A DNA stretch of 64,000 nucleotides, taken from J084 sp964471405. GTDB taxonomy: Bacteria; Pseudomonadota; Alphaproteobacteria; Sphingomonadales; Rhodothalassiaceae. The position numbers were made by a program, and so were the translations under genes. Shown piece after piece: positions 36,368-44,350 of the stretch; positions within the stretch are counted from its first letter, which is position 1; every line of letters begins with the position of its first letter. Under the pieces are notes generated by a model, which ran no database searches, was not told the DNA's origin, and saw nothing but the letters and a program-made list of their open reading frames with translations. Location of the stretch: NCBI GenBank assembly GCA_964471405.1, contig CAYYGH010000002.1:1-64000 (forward strand). Direction: 5' to 3'.

Positions 36368-37540
36368 ATGCCGCACAGCGAAATCGCACGGATCGAGGAG
36401 ATCATCGAGGAGGCCCGCAACGGCCGGATGTTCATCCTCATCGATGACGAAGATCGCGAAAATGAAGGCGATCTCGTCATTCCCGCCCAGATGGCCACGC
36501 CGGCAGCCATCACCTTCATGGCGACCCATGGGCGCGGTCTGATCTGCCTGGCGCTCACCCGCCAGCGGATCGAAGAGCTGGGTCTACCGTTGATGACCCA
36601 GGAGAACGCCTCACGGCACCAGACGGCCTTCACCGTTTCCATAGAAGCGAAGGAAGGTGTCTCCACCGGCATTTCCGCCCATGACCGGGCGCGCACAATT
36701 CAGGTCGCCATCGATCCCTCCAAGGGCCGCGAGGATATCGTCGTGCCCGGCCACGTGTTTCCGCTGATGGCGCGTGACGGGGGCGTGCTGGTGCGCGCAG
36801 GCCACACGGAAGCCTCCGTCGATATCGCCCGGCTGGCGGGCCTCATTCCGGCCGCGGTGATCTGCGAGATCATGAAGGATGACGGCAGCATGGCGCGGCT
36901 GCCCGATCTTGTCGCCTTCGCAAAGCGGCATGGCCTCAAGATCGGCACGATCCGCGACCTCATTGCCTATCGCCTGAAGCATGACAGCCTTGTGACCTGC
37001 ATTCATGAGGAGCCGTTCTACAGCCTGCACGGGGGTGAGTGGCGGTTGCGCGTCTACCGCAATACGGCCGAGTTCGGTGAGCATGTGGCGCTTGTGAAGG
37101 GCGAAATCCACGAAGACGATCCCGTGCCCGTGCGCATGCATGCCGTCAACATCTTCGAAGACATCCTGGCGGAAGCGAACGGCCGATCCGGACAGCTGGC
37201 CGCCGCCATGGAGCTGATTGCCGAAGAAGGTCGGGGAGTGGTGGTCCTCATCCGTGACACGCGACCGGATCGGCTCTCCCAACTGCTCGAAGAGCGGCAG
37301 CAACGCGCGGGTCGGCCGCCACTGAGACTGGCACATGGGGAAAGGCCGGCGCCCATGCCCTTGCGCGATTACGGGATCGGGGCGCAGATCCTGCTGGACA
37401 TTGGTGTCAGACGGCTGATCCTGCTCTCCAACACCCGCCACAACATCGTCGCGCTCACCGGCTACGGGCTTGATATCGTCGAGCAGCGCCCGATCCCGAT
37501 CGCCGGAAAGGAGTCGACCCGAAAGGACGGTGCGGCATGA
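36368..37540 (+). CDS. ribB: 3,4-dihydroxy-2-butanone-4-phosphate synthase RibB with a degenerate GTP cyclohydrolase II-like domain (RibBX type)
   Basis: The RibB half makes the four-carbon precursor of riboflavin from ribulose 5-phosphate. Residues 1-203 are a complete DHBP synthase: FILIDDEDRENEGDL with the catalytic acidic residues, ATHGRGLICLAL, STGISAHDRA, HVFPL and RAGHTEASVD. Residues 205-390 align in order with GTP cyclohydrolase II but lack its zinc cysteines: the region that should read CLTGD...RCDC is NIFEDILAEANG at 261-272, with no Cys. The C-terminal half is therefore unlikely to be an active RibA. RibBX-type proteins of this kind are known in alphaproteobacteria, so a true RibA should be elsewhere. 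It overlaps ribH by 4 bp. Confidence 0.93.
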   Translation: MPHSEIARIEEIIEEARNGRMFILIDDEDRENEGDLVIPAQMATPAAITFMATHGRGLICLALTRQRIEELGLPLMTQENASRHQTAFTVSIEAKEGVSTGISAHDRARTIQVAIDPSKGREDIVVPGHVFPLMARDGGVLVRAGHTEASVDIARLAGLIPAAVICEIMKDDGSMARLPDLVAFAKRHGLKIGTIRDLIAYRLKHDSLVTCIHEEPFYSLHGGEWRLRVYRNTAEFGEHVALVKGEIHEDDPVPVRMHAVNIFEDILAEANGRSGQLAAAMELIAEEGRGVVVLIRDTRPDRLSQLLEERQQRAGRPPLRLAHGERPAPMPLRDYGIGAQILLDIGVRRLILLSNTRHNIVALTGYGLDIVEQRPIPIAGKESTRKDGAA

Positions 37541-38007
37541 CGACGACGGAAGCGGCGCCGCCGCGCATTCTCATCGTGGAAGCCCGTTTTTACGAGGATA
37601 TCGCCGACGCCCTTCTTGCCGGCGCCCGTGCCGTGCTGGAAGCTGCCGGCGCACGCTTTGACCGGATCACCGTACCCGGCGCCTTCGAGATCCCGGCCGT
37701 GATCGCCATGGCCGAGCACGCAGCCAAGAACGGCCGGGGTCAGGCATATGACGGCTATATCGCCCTGGGCTGCGTGATCCGGGGAGAGACCACCCATTAC
37801 GACTATGTGGCGGGGGAAAGTGCCCGCGGCCTCATGGAGCTCTCCATTCGCGAAGCTCTGGCGATCGGATATGGCATTCTGACCACCGACACCCGTGATC
37901 AGGCCTGGGTGCGCGCTGATCCGGCCCAGAAGAACAAGGGGGCGGACGCTGCCCGCGCCTGTCTGCACCAGATCGCAATCCGCCGCCGGCTGGAGGGATG
38001 GCGATGA
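37537..38007 (+). CDS. ribH: 6,7-dimethyl-8-ribityllumazine synthase RibH
   Basis: RibH condenses the pyrimidine intermediate with dihydroxybutanone phosphate to form lumazine. The 156-residue protein has ILIVEARFYEDI at the N-terminus, the VPGAFEIP substrate loop, LGCVIRGETTHYDYV with the catalytic His, and GILTTDTRDQAWVRA. It overlaps the ribB stop and the nusB start by 4 bp each, so it is translated as part of a coupled block. In the family, RibH forms 60-mers or pentamers; which applies here cannot be read. Confidence 0.97.
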   Translation: MTTTEAAPPRILIVEARFYEDIADALLAGARAVLEAAGARFDRITVPGAFEIPAVIAMAEHAAKNGRGQAYDGYIALGCVIRGETTHYDYVAGESARGLMELSIREALAIGYGILTTDTRDQAWVRADPAQKNKGADAARACLHQIAIRRRLEGWR

Positions 38008-38504
38008 CACAGGCGATGGTCGGGAAAAAGAGGACGGGCGGCAGGCGCGGCGACCCGTTTGCCCGCCCCCGCACGGCGGCGCGACTGTTTGCGGTCCAGG
38101 CCCTTTATCAGATGCAGCAGCAGGCCAGCACCGCGCAATCGGTGATTGTGGAATTCGTCACCCATCGCCTTGGTGATCCCCCCGCCGAAGACATGCCTCT
38201 CCTCAATCCGGACCGGGCCTTCTTCCGGGATCTGGTGGCCGGAACCGCGGCACGGCGGGACGAAATCGATGGCCATATCAACCGCCACCTGCCGGCATCC
38301 TGGCCCATGGAACGGCTGGATCCGGTTCTGCTTGCGATCATGAGGGCGGCGACCTATGAGCTGCTTGCCCGGCCCGACATCCCGACCGGCTCGGTCATCA
38401 ACGACTATCTCCACATCGCCCATCTCTTCTTCGGTGACCGGCAGGCGGCGTTCGTCAATGGCGTGCTGGATGCGGTGGCACGGGATCTGCGTGCCGGCAC
38501 GTGA
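38004..38504 (+). CDS. nusB: Transcription antitermination factor NusB
   Basis: NusB binds the boxA RNA with S10 and prevents early termination in rRNA operons. I chose ATG 38004: it overlaps the ribH stop as ATGA and has GGAGGG 6 bp upstream (37992-37997); an in-frame ATG at 37998 has no spacing for that site. The protein has 166 residues. ARPRTAARLFAVQALYQMQQQ is the RNA-binding N-terminal helix pair; ERLDPVLLAIMRAATYELL and SVINDYLHIAHLFFGDRQAAFVNGVLDAVAR are the family C-terminal segments. RibH-nusB-thiL is a widespread order. Confidence 0.96.
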   Translation: MTQAMVGKKRTGGRRGDPFARPRTAARLFAVQALYQMQQQASTAQSVIVEFVTHRLGDPPAEDMPLLNPDRAFFRDLVAGTAARRDEIDGHINRHLPASWPMERLDPVLLAIMRAATYELLARPDIPTGSVINDYLHIAHLFFGDRQAAFVNGVLDAVARDLRAGT

Positions 38505-38528
38505 GGACCGTCTTCCAGGAGCATCGCC

Positions 38529-39497
38529 GTGACGGCTGAAGAAACCATCGGCGAATTCCGGTTCATTGCGGAACTCCTGCGGCCGCTGGCGCGCGATCCG
38601 GCCGCCCGGAATCTGGTCGATGACACGGCCGTCCTGCCCCTTCCGTCCGGCTGGGATCTGGTGACGACCAAGGACCTGATGGCCGCCGGGCGTCATTACT
38701 TTCCGGACGATGATCCGGCGCTGGTGGCCCGCAAGCTGCTCAGGGTGAATCTTTCGGATCTGGCCGCGGCGGGAGCCGAGCCGGTGGGCTTCCTGCTGGG
38801 GCTGGCAGAACCCGAAGCGCTGAGTCGGGCGCGTCTTGCCCGCTTCGTTGCAGGGCTGCGCGAGGACAGCGAGTTGTTTTCCATCCCCCTGCTTGGAGGA
38901 GACACCATCTCGCATGCGGGATGCGAGGTGTTCTCTCTTACGGCACTGGGCCGCGTGCCGCAGGGCAAGGCACTCTCACGGGCGGGTGCCCGGCCGGGTG
39001 ATCGGCTGTATCTGACAGGCAGCCTTGGTGATGCGGCGCTCGGCCTTCTGGCCCGGCGCGGCGAGATCGCCTCCCATCCCCTGTGGGAAGAGCGTCTCAC
39101 CCTGCCCCGGCCGCGGCTTGCCTTTGCCAGCCGGGCCCGCATGCTGATTCATGCCGCCATCGACATCTCCGACGGCCTGATCGCCGATGCCCGGCACATG
39201 GCGGAGGCCAGCGGCTGCCGGCTCGTGATCACAAGCGGGCGCCTGCCCCTGTCACGCCCTACCCGGGCCGTTCTCGCCCGCAACACGCAGTTGTGGGAAC
39301 CCGTGCTCGCGGGGGGAGATGACTATGAACTCCTGCTCGCGGCTCCTCGCGAAAGCGAAGCCGCCCTCCTGGCAATCGCCCGCGAAACGGACACGCCGCT
39401 CGCCCCTGTCGGCCATGTCGCGACCGGCCAGGGGGTGACGGTGACAGGCCTGGAACCGCACGATCTTTCCTTCACCCGCACCGGCTTTACCCATTGA
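38529..39497 (+). CDS. thiL: Thiamine-monophosphate kinase ThiL
   Basis: ThiL phosphorylates thiamine monophosphate to the active diphosphate. The start is GTG 38529, 8 bp after AGGAG. The 322-residue protein has the N-terminal EFRFIAELLRPLA, the ATP- and metal-binding DDTAVL and TTKDLMAAGRHYF, the NLSDLAAAGAEPVGFLLGL segment, LLGGDT, and C-terminal DISDGLIADARH and AGGDDYELL. All metal-binding aspartates of the PurM-like fold appear present. It is 24 bp after nusB. Confidence 0.96.
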   Translation: MTAEETIGEFRFIAELLRPLARDPAARNLVDDTAVLPLPSGWDLVTTKDLMAAGRHYFPDDDPALVARKLLRVNLSDLAAAGAEPVGFLLGLAEPEALSRARLARFVAGLREDSELFSIPLLGGDTISHAGCEVFSLTALGRVPQGKALSRAGARPGDRLYLTGSLGDAALGLLARRGEIASHPLWEERLTLPRPRLAFASRARMLIHAAIDISDGLIADARHMAEASGCRLVITSGRLPLSRPTRAVLARNTQLWEPVLAGGDDYELLLAAPRESEAALLAIARETDTPLAPVGHVATGQGVTVTGLEPHDLSFTRTGFTH

Positions 39498-39577
39498 TAG
39501 GGTTTTTGCGACAGACAGGAGAAGGATGAAGGCGCTTACAGGGCCTCTTTGCGATCCGTGGCAAGGGAGATGCATCA

Positions 39578-40090
39578 ATGGCGGATCCGGCAGCCGAACC
39601 GGAAGAGCGCTCCGGCAAGGGCATGATGCTGATCATGGTGCTGGGCATCGTGGGCGGCATTCTGCTGGGAGGTGCCGTCGTCTATTTCCTCACGGGTGGT
39701 TTCGGCAAGAAGCAGGAAGCTCCCGTGGAAAAGGTGGAAGCCGAGGCCAAGCCCAAGGAAAAGCAGATCGATCTGCTGACCGTGCCGGTGCGCCGTTTCG
39801 CGGTGCCGCTGATCAATGACCACGGACGCGTGCTCGGCTACATGTGGGTGGATTTCGTCTTCGAGGTGAACGGTCCCCAGAATCAGTCCTATGTAGCCGC
39901 GCGGGTGCCGGAGATCCGGGATGCCCTGCTGCGCGATCTCAATGACCGCCAGACGACACGTCACGATCGTCCCGGTGCACTGGACATCGATCTCGTGGCC
40001 CGTCGTCTTGATGCCGTCTCACGCCAAATTCTTGGCAGGGAACGGCTGCTCCATGTGCGCATCACCAATGTGGAACGCGCACCGGGCTGA
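39578..40090 (+). CDS. FliL-like single-pass membrane protein
   Basis: This 170-residue protein has a short cytoplasmic N-terminus, one membrane segment (about residues 16-40, MMLIMVLGIVGGILLGGAVVYFL), a charged linker rich in Lys and Glu, and a periplasmic domain from about 65. The domain resembles FliL in layout: VRRFAVPLINDHGRVLGYMWVDFVFEV, then PEIRDALLRDLNDR and a final RLLHVRITNVE. No flagellar genes are nearby, so a role in motility is uncertain and the FliL likeness is by pattern only. It follows thiL by 80 bp. An inverted repeat spans its stop codon. Confidence 0.6.
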   Translation: MADPAAEPEERSGKGMMLIMVLGIVGGILLGGAVVYFLTGGFGKKQEAPVEKVEAEAKPKEKQIDLLTVPVRRFAVPLINDHGRVLGYMWVDFVFEVNGPQNQSYVAARVPEIRDALLRDLNDRQTTRHDRPGALDIDLVARRLDAVSRQILGRERLLHVRITNVERAPG

Positions 40091-40121
40091 GCATGGCCCT
40101 GCCGGTCTGCCCACTCAGCCC
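40084..40121. terminator. Long inverted repeat spanning the stops of two convergent genes
   Basis: GGGCTGAG (40084-40091) and CTCAGCCC (40114-40121) form an 8-bp stem with a 22-nt loop. The left arm holds the stop of the FliL-like gene and the right arm holds the stop of the oxidase gene, each arm carrying a TGA stop in mirror image. It could act as a bidirectional terminator, though no U-tract follows. Confidence 0.4.
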
Positions 40122-41386
40122 TGGGCGAGGCGGAAATACGGCGGGATGCCGCTTTCCCGCCCGGTCAGGAGATCGGCCACGAAGCGGCCCAGGCGCGGCC
40201 CGTGCTTGAAACCATGGCCGGAGCCGCCCCCCACCAGCAGCACCCGGGCTTCATCCGGATGATGGTCGATGAGAAAATTCTCGCCCGCGCGGACCGAATA
40301 CTGGCACACCCGTCCGCCAAGAAGCGGCTGGTCGGCCAGCGCCGGAAAGCGCCGGGCGAGGAAGGCGCGGGCCTCATCCACAAGCGCAGTCGTCACGCGT
40401 CGGTCCATGGTTTCCGGATCCACGGCCTCGCCGAAGGCATGATGGGCGAGCTTCATGCCGCGCCCCGTCACATCCGGAATGCCATAGAAGATGTCGCCAT
40501 TGTTGAAGTCGGCCCACACCGGCAGACGCCCTGGTCCATAGTCCGGCGAACCGGCGGGCGGGCCGATGAAATAGACCTCCTGGCGGGTGACAAGGATGGT
40601 ATTGCCGATCACCTCGGGAAACAGTTTCGGCAGCCAGGGTCCGCAGGCATAGACCGCCGCGCCCGCCTCCAGCCGGTCGCCTTCCGCCAGGGGCACCACG
40701 ATCGTCGAGCCCCTTGCCTCGAAGGGCCGTGCGCGGGCGCGGATGATCGCGCCGCCCATGGCCTCCACTTCGCGCGCCACCGCCTGAACGGCCCGACGGG
40801 CGAGGATGGCCCCGGAGCCCTCCTCCAGAAAGCCCAGCCTGATGCCATCCAGCGCGATCTGCGGGTATCGGCGGGCCAGGGCCTTGCGGTCCAGAATGCG
40901 ATGGGAAACGCCAAGCGTATCCAGTGATCGCAGGCTTGCTTCCACATATGAATCGCGCTCATGGGTAAGCCACAGGACGCCGGCTGGGAAGAACAGCGGC
41001 CCCTCGTGCCGCGCGGCGAGCGCCCGCCAGCCCGCGAGCCCCTCATGCGCCCATTCGGCATAATGGTGGGCCGCGCCGTAGGCGATCCGCAGAACCCGCG
41101 TTTCCCCGCCCGAGCTTGCGCGCGCATTGGCGGGACCATGGGCGTCGATGATGGCAACCTTGAGCCCGCGGGAAAGCAGATGCCAGGCCGTCCATATGCC
41201 AAAAACGCCCGCGCCCACGATCACGACATCAAAGGCCTTTCGCCGACCCCGGCGTAAGCTTCGGGCCTGTGCCCCACCGGCGGGCGGCGATTGTCCGGCC
41301 GGCGCCCGGCCCACAATTCCTCCAAGCCCGGCAGCCGCCAGGGCGGCCGTCGTCTTCAGAATGTCCCGACGTGTGCGCTTCGCCAT
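40115..41386 (-). CDS. Tat-exported FAD-dependent oxidase of the sarcosine/N-methyl amino acid oxidase family
   Basis: This flavoprotein resembles monomeric sarcosine oxidase and N-methyltryptophan oxidase, which oxidise secondary amines or amino acids with oxygen. The 423-residue protein begins with a twin-arginine signal (RRDILK at 6-11, then an alanine-rich hydrophobic stretch to about 25), so it is probably folded in the cytoplasm and exported. The dinucleotide motif is VGAGVFGI at about 57-64. Cys361 in VCQYS sits where these oxidases bind FAD covalently, followed by FLIDHHPD and SGHGFKHGP. It lies 158 bp downstream of the TonB receptor. The substrate is unknown. Confidence 0.88.
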   Translation of the reverse strand: MAKRTRRDILKTTAALAAAGLGGIVGRAPAGQSPPAGGAQARSLRRGRRKAFDVVIVGAGVFGIWTAWHLLSRGLKVAIIDAHGPANARASSGGETRVLRIAYGAAHHYAEWAHEGLAGWRALAARHEGPLFFPAGVLWLTHERDSYVEASLRSLDTLGVSHRILDRKALARRYPQIALDGIRLGFLEEGSGAILARRAVQAVAREVEAMGGAIIRARARPFEARGSTIVVPLAEGDRLEAGAAVYACGPWLPKLFPEVIGNTILVTRQEVYFIGPPAGSPDYGPGRLPVWADFNNGDIFYGIPDVTGRGMKLAHHAFGEAVDPETMDRRVTTALVDEARAFLARRFPALADQPLLGGRVCQYSVRAGENFLIDHHPDEARVLLVGGGSGHGFKHGPRLGRFVADLLTGRESGIPPYFRLAQG

Positions 41387-41453
41387 ACCTGATCGCTCTT
41401 TACCCGTCTGCGAGACAGCACCCGCATTCTCTCCGCCGTGCCGAAAAGATCAA

Positions 41454-41488
41454 GGCCGGTGCGACGCCTTCCCTGCGCCACACCGGCC
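41454..41488 (-). terminator. Stem-loop terminator after the TonB-dependent receptor gene
   Basis: GGCCGGTG (41454-41461) and CACCGGCC (41481-41488) form a perfect 8-bp stem with a 19-nt loop, 57 bp past the receptor stop. On the minus strand it is followed by TTGATCTTTTC, a moderately T-rich tract. A second, 6-bp stem, AGGGCG-N6-CGCCCT, lies nearer the stop at 41513-41530. Together they suggest partial termination before the oxidase gene. Confidence 0.5.
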
Positions 41489-41544
41489 CGATCCTGCCTG
41501 CCTTCAGGAGGAAGGGCGCCTGCCCGCCCTCCCGATCCGGCTCG

Positions 41545-44028
41545 TCAGTACTGCGCGCGGACCGTGAAACCGAAGGTGCGCGGCTGATTGGTCAGGAAGC
41601 CCACGCGCGCCAGCGTGCCGCGCTCGCGGTCCAGCGCCAGCTGCGCCCGCTCGTCCCAGATGTTGTTGATCCAGAACGACAGCTCCCAGCGGTCGTTGCG
41701 CACGCCGATGCGCAGATTGCCGATCTGGTAGGCGTCGAGCTTCGGATCGAAGACGAAGGTCGAACGATCCGGATCACCGAAGGGGATGATCGTCAGATCG
41801 ACGACACCGAAGCCCGGCGACTGGTCACCCGTCTGGGTGAACCGCGAGCCGACATGCTGGACGGTCGCGATCACGAAGCCGTCATAATCATCCGAGACGG
41901 GTGTCGTGTAGCTGAGCGTGGCCGCCATCTGGAAGCGCGGCACCGTCGGCAGGCGGTTGCCCTTCTTCAGGCCGGCGACGACCGTGGTGTTGCCGAAAGC
42001 ATCGGTCGAGGTGATCGTCGAGCGCAGCTCCGGATCGGTATAGGAGGCGCTCAAAGCGAACGACCAGTGCTCATCGGGCCGGACGTTGAGCTCGATCTCG
42101 GTGCCGATCGAGCGCGCATCCGGCACGTTGAAGATGATGCGGGACGAGCAGGTGCCGGCATCCACCGTCGCCTGCAAGTTCTTGATCTGCTCCCAGAAGG
42201 CCGCAATGTTGAAGACGACGCGCCCGGCAAACAGCTCCGTCTTCGCCCCGACCTCGTAGTTCCACAGCTCCTCGTCCTTGAAGGTCGGGCGATTGCCGAA
42301 GGTGATGAGGTCCTGAGGCGAGCAGACCGGCACATTGAGCGGGTCGTTGATGCCGCCGAGCCGGAAGCCCTTGGAGACCTGGGCGTTGAGCTGGACATCA
42401 TCGCTGGGCTTGTAGCTCACGATCACCCGCGGCGAAAACCCGTCCGTCGAGGTCTTGCCGGGCTGGCCGATGGTCTGGTCGGCAAAGATGCCGTCGAAAT
42501 TGAGCACGCGGCGCTCGTCGAAATTGTACCAGCGGCCGCCGGCCGTGATGTCGAAGTTGTCAGTGACGCGGTAGGTGGCCTCGCCGAAGATCGCGATCTG
42601 CTCGAAGTCATAGGGAATGTCCGAGAAGAACAGCACGTCCTTCGGTGCCAGAATGCCGGCAGTGGGGATGTTGATGCCGGCAAGATCACGCATCAGATCC
42701 TCGAAGCCGTCCACGAACAGCGTCTGGCCGTAGCGGCGGTTGATGTTGCTGTAGAAGACGCCGAGCACCCACTGCAGTCGCGCCCCCTCGTCCGTAGAAT
42801 AGAAGCGCGCCTCTTCCGTGAACATGTCCACATTGGTGCGGTCGAAGAGCGGCGCATCCAGGGTCACGATCGGCTCGGGCGCCCCGAAGACCTGGAAGGT
42901 GACCGAACCGGTCAGCTGCGTCCCATCGCGGATCTGCAGGATCTCGCGGTTCGTGAACGAGCTGATGGACTTGAAGCCGAAGACGTCGCCCTCCCAGGTC
43001 AGTTCCACGTCGGACAGCAGAAACTCGTCGCGGAAGGTCTCTTCCAGCTGGGTGAACTGGTCGAGCCGCCCCAGCGTCACCCGCGGGCGCGTCGTCGTGA
43101 AGGGATTGGCGAGGATGTTGTAGAGATCGACGCGGTTGAAGCCATCGATTTCGACCTTCTGATACACGACACGCGGGCGCAGCGTCAGGCGATCGTTGAT
43201 GCGGATTTCCGCCGCCAGCCGCCCGCCGAAGCGCACGCCGTCGTTAACATCCTTCTTCACCTTCGGCCGGGCGAAGGTATCCCCGCCAGGCTGGACCGCA
43301 TTGATGAAGCCGCCGTAGCGGGTCGCATAGGCGACCGCCCGCACCGCGATCACGTCATTGACCGGAATGTTGAACGCGGCCTTCAATGACCCGCCGACAT
43401 CGCCGTGGTCGATGACATTGCCGGTCGCCTCGGCAATCACCTCATAGTCGTCGAAATTCGGCTTGTTCGTGATGTAGCGCACGGTGCCGGACAGCGAACC
43501 GGAGCCGAACAGCGTGCCCTGAGGCCCGCGCAGCACCTCCACCCGGTTGGTATCGAAGAAGTCGAGATCGGGCGTGAACAGCGACAGCGAGATCGGCGAT
43601 TCATCGAGATAGATGCCCACCTGCTCCTTCACGCCCGGCTGGTCGCGCACGATCTGACCGGCCGAGACGCCGCGCATCGCCACCTGGCTCTGGCCCGGGC
43701 CCAGGTTCTGGATCGTGAAACCGGCGACGTTCGCCGCAATGTCCTCAAGACTCTGCGCGCCGCGGTCGCGCATCATCGATTCGGTCAGCGCATTGATCGA
43801 GAACGGCACGTTCTGCAGCGTCTCGGAGCGCTTGCGCGCGGTGACCACGATCTCCTCCAGGGTGCCGACTTCGGCCTGCCCGGAGTCTTTTGCCTGTGCC
43901 TCGTCATTCTGCGTCTGGGCCAGGGCGCCGCCCGTCCCGAACAGCATGGCACCTACCGCAAGCGCCAGGGCGCTGCAGCCACCGGCCCGGATTCCACCGC
44001 TCCTCTTCCACATGGCACGATCGGTCAT
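41545..44028 (-). CDS. TonB-dependent outer-membrane receptor
   Basis: TonB-dependent receptors pull scarce substrates through the outer membrane using energy from TonB-ExbBD. From ATG 44028 (GGAGG 7 bp upstream) the protein has 827 residues. A signal peptide (about 1-38, ending ALA) is followed by a TonB box region (GTLEEIVVTARKR, about 55-67). The plug domain contains VPFSINAL, a RGVSAGQIVRDQPGV loop, EVLRGPQGTLFGSGSLSGTVRYITNKP; the 22-strand barrel continues to the final FGFTVRAQY. Repeated aromatic-ended strands run throughout. The plug resembles receptors of the iron-complex or vitamin class, but the ligand cannot be told. A Tat-exported oxidase lies downstream. Confidence 0.95.
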   Translation of the reverse strand: MTDRAMWKRSGGIRAGGCSALALAVGAMLFGTGGALAQTQNDEAQAKDSGQAEVGTLEEIVVTARKRSETLQNVPFSINALTESMMRDRGAQSLEDIAANVAGFTIQNLGPGQSQVAMRGVSAGQIVRDQPGVKEQVGIYLDESPISLSLFTPDLDFFDTNRVEVLRGPQGTLFGSGSLSGTVRYITNKPNFDDYEVIAEATGNVIDHGDVGGSLKAAFNIPVNDVIAVRAVAYATRYGGFINAVQPGGDTFARPKVKKDVNDGVRFGGRLAAEIRINDRLTLRPRVVYQKVEIDGFNRVDLYNILANPFTTTRPRVTLGRLDQFTQLEETFRDEFLLSDVELTWEGDVFGFKSISSFTNREILQIRDGTQLTGSVTFQVFGAPEPIVTLDAPLFDRTNVDMFTEEARFYSTDEGARLQWVLGVFYSNINRRYGQTLFVDGFEDLMRDLAGINIPTAGILAPKDVLFFSDIPYDFEQIAIFGEATYRVTDNFDITAGGRWYNFDERRVLNFDGIFADQTIGQPGKTSTDGFSPRVIVSYKPSDDVQLNAQVSKGFRLGGINDPLNVPVCSPQDLITFGNRPTFKDEELWNYEVGAKTELFAGRVVFNIAAFWEQIKNLQATVDAGTCSSRIIFNVPDARSIGTEIELNVRPDEHWSFALSASYTDPELRSTITSTDAFGNTTVVAGLKKGNRLPTVPRFQMAATLSYTTPVSDDYDGFVIATVQHVGSRFTQTGDQSPGFGVVDLTIIPFGDPDRSTFVFDPKLDAYQIGNLRIGVRNDRWELSFWINNIWDERAQLALDRERGTLARVGFLTNQPRTFGFTVRAQY

Positions 44029-44350
44029 CGTCGTTCCTCCCATCCTGGATGAGTGCATATTCCACCAAGGAAACGGACGAACACAGCATCATGGTGTTCT
44101 GTCGATAGATTAGTCGGCTGCCCCCCACCGCCTCAATCCAAAAGCGACAATTCACAACAGATGGGCGGAGAAATTTTCCGATACTGTGTCAAAAACGTCA
44201 CACTCTGACGCAATCGGTCTAGACAGCCGGGACGGAAGCAAGGGCGATGGAAGGCAGCCGGTGCGAGGTTCATGCGCAGCGCGGTTGGTCTTGGCAAGGC
44301 AGGCATGCTCCCGCTCCTGTTTTCCCAAAGAGGGGCTGGCGCAAAGGGGA
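44029..44350. promoter_or_regulatory. Intergenic region upstream of the TonB receptor, with an inverted repeat
   Basis: The region between the receptor start and the end of mscS (both minus) contains no gene I can support. The part from 44100 to 44220 is A/T-rich. An inverted repeat GAACAC-N9-GTGTTC lies at 44079-44099, about 50-70 bp before the receptor start. On the minus strand TTGACA occurs in 44172-44195, but no good -10 is spaced from it. The promoter is likely here; the repeat could be an operator. Confidence 0.4.

Noticed and set aside
41269..43389. A 700-residue plus-strand open frame opposite the TonB receptor
   Set aside because: It is antisense to a clear receptor gene, and its Arg/Asp/Gly/Val-rich repeats come from reverse-strand codons of the β-barrel. 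No start signal or family pattern.
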